Of a stretch of DNA of 32,508 nucleotides, positions 31,633 to 32,508 are shown one piece after another. This DNA is from JBFJVZ01 sp041623895 (lineage in GTDB: Bacteria > Planctomycetota > Planctomycetia > Pirellulales > Pirellulaceae). Location: the NCBI GenBank assembly GCA_041623895.1, contig JBFJVZ010000022.1:1-32508 (forward strand). Direction: 5' to 3'. The stretch's first letter is position 1. Every line of letters begins with the position of its first letter. The notes beneath the pieces are model-generated. The model saw nothing but the letters and a program-made list of their open reading frames with translations. It searched no databases and was not told the origin of the DNA. A program made the translations under genes and the position numbers.

Positions 31633-32508
31633 TTAATGGGGGAACCGAAAATCCCCGTTGCTGCGTTTGGAGAGGCTGCGAAGAAATGTTTCCGTGTTAC
31701 CTTCGACGGAGATCCCGATCGTGTTGATGGTCAAATGACGCACCCGGTTGCGGCGCATGATGTCTTCGACAATCGCTCCCGGTGCGATGATCGGGCCGGT
31801 CGTTGGTTTACCATCGGTTAACAAGAATATCGTTTCCAACTGATCGTCAAATTCCAATGCTCGCCGCAGAGCCGCATAGGTATTCGTCTTCTTTCCAGCT
31901 TGGATGCGGCGGATGAACTGAAACGCGGCCTGCTTGTTTTCTTCGCTGGCGTACACCAGCTCTTCGCGCCACGGCCGAACGACTTCATCGTAAAACAAGA
32001 TCCCAAATTCGGCGTCCGCCGGCAAACCGTTAATCGCCTGAGTCAGTTCGATCTTGGCGCTCATCAAACGAGTGCCGCTGGGCACCCGCTCGTTCATGCT
32101 GCCCGATTGGTCAAGGATGAACAGCAACCGTTTGGCATGGATATCGATGCCATAGTACTGGTTGCGACGAAGTTTGATTCCGTCATACAAGTCCGAGTAA
32201 CTGGCGGTCTTGACCAGCATCGGCGTCCGCGACTGCTGCCAGGCGGCGAAGCGTTGTTCGTCGCCGCGGAAGTAATCGACATCCACCTTCTTTAGTTGCT
32301 CGTTCAGTTCATGCCGCAGCTGGCCGTCTAACTTTTTTGCCAGCGAACCCAGAAACTCAATCGCGTTCGGATGCTCCATTTGCACCAGCGAACGAACCAG
32401 GCTGAAACGAAATCCATACAAGGACTCGAACTCGGGCCGCTCGACCTGGCCCTTCAGTGGTTCGATCGCTTCGTAAATTTGGTGTTGTCCCAAAACATCT
32501 GCGGCGAC
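31633..32508 (-). CDS. von Willebrand factor A domain protein (5' part outside the window)
   Basis: C-terminal part of a larger protein; the frame is open to the window edge, so the true start lies beyond 32508. The visible 291 residues contain a helical region first (EQLKKVDVDYFRGDEQRFAAW). Then comes a VWA domain with a complete MIDAS: DQSGSM (D-x-S-x-S) after RLLFILD, a Thr in AGKKTNTYAAL, and Asp in FLLTDGKPT. It binds divalent metal and probably mediates protein interaction. The mature context (signal peptide, upstream domains) is not visible. Helical repeats of HEAT type may precede it, judging from FLGSLAKKLDGQLRHELNE. It is convergent with the protease gene. Confidence 0.82.
   Translation of the reverse strand, partial: VAADVLGQHQIYEAIEPLKGQVERPEFESLYGFRFSLVRSLVQMEHPNAIEFLGSLAKKLDGQLRHELNEQLKKVDVDYFRGDEQRFAAWQQSRTPMLVKTASYSDLYDGIKLRRNQYYGIDIHAKRLLFILDQSGSMNERVPSGTRLMSAKIELTQAINGLPADAEFGILFYDEVVRPWREELVYASEENKQAAFQFIRRIQAGKKTNTYAALRRALEFDDQLETIFLLTDGKPTTGPIIAPGAIVEDIMRRNRVRHLTINTIGISVEGNTETFLRSLSKRSNGDFRFPH

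Noticed and set aside
1..32508. CRISPR arrays, tRNA/rRNA genes, prophage or IS transposases, defence systems
   Set aside because: Searched for by eye in the gaps and gene products. No regularly spaced repeats, cloverleaf sequences, integrases, transposases or known defence domains were found.

Overview
The window looks like the chromosome of a planctomycete of the Pirellulaceae (Rhodopirellula-like) type. This is inferred from moderate GC, a formylglycine sulfatase, a C25 (gingipain-family) peptidase, pilin-like proteins with an E/D-x-x-G...E signal next to a long hydrophobic stretch, several large membrane proteins of planctomycete character, frequent GTG/TTG starts and weak Shine-Dalgarno sequences. 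No rRNA, tRNA, CRISPR array, integrase or transposase gene was seen.

Region 1 (about 1-14100) is a Tad/Flp (type IVc) pilus locus. The + strand carries a TadE-like pseudopilin, a polytopic membrane protein resembling GT-C glycosyltransferases, a 528-residue protein that ends in a pilin-like module, two stand-alone copies of that module, an A24 prepilin peptidase (TadV/CpaA), CpaB/RcpC, the CpaF/TadA ATPase, TadB, TadC, and after a hairpin plus T-tract a fourth small pilin-like gene. Facing it on the - strand is an outer-membrane operon: CpaC/RcpA secretin, a lipoprotein with an OmpA/CpaD-like end, and a TadD-type TPR lipoprotein whose 3' end overlaps the small pilin gene. A short secreted Cys-rich protein lies beyond the secretin. 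No TadZ/CpaE gene is visible. Together these genes would process pilins, assemble them at the inner membrane and export the fibre through the secretin. The glycosyltransferase-like protein and the barrel-pilin fusion suggest a decorated or tipped fibre, which is inference.

Region 2 (14200-19300) holds mostly housekeeping genes on the - strand: a CoA-binding protein, thioredoxin, a NudL-type Nudix hydrolase, a sugar-phosphate isomerase/epimerase-like TIM barrel and shikimate kinase. An SGNH hydrolase with a membrane anchor starts divergently from shikimate kinase, with overlapping 5' ends. A 25-bp inverted repeat and a 330-base gene-free stretch separate the epimerase from shikimate kinase.

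Region 3 (19300-32508) has an unrecognised membrane protein, ferrochelatase, an exported sulfatase, an exported C25 peptidase, PdxA, a second large membrane protein, transaldolase, a multidomain exported protease (S1C protease, lectin-like domain, SirB1/transglutaminase-like domain, TPR) and the C-terminal part of a von Willebrand factor A protein cut by the window edge. Three families of palindromic intergenic repeats occur. One has two copies 12 kb apart, and one seems to have been captured in the signal-peptide region of the protease.
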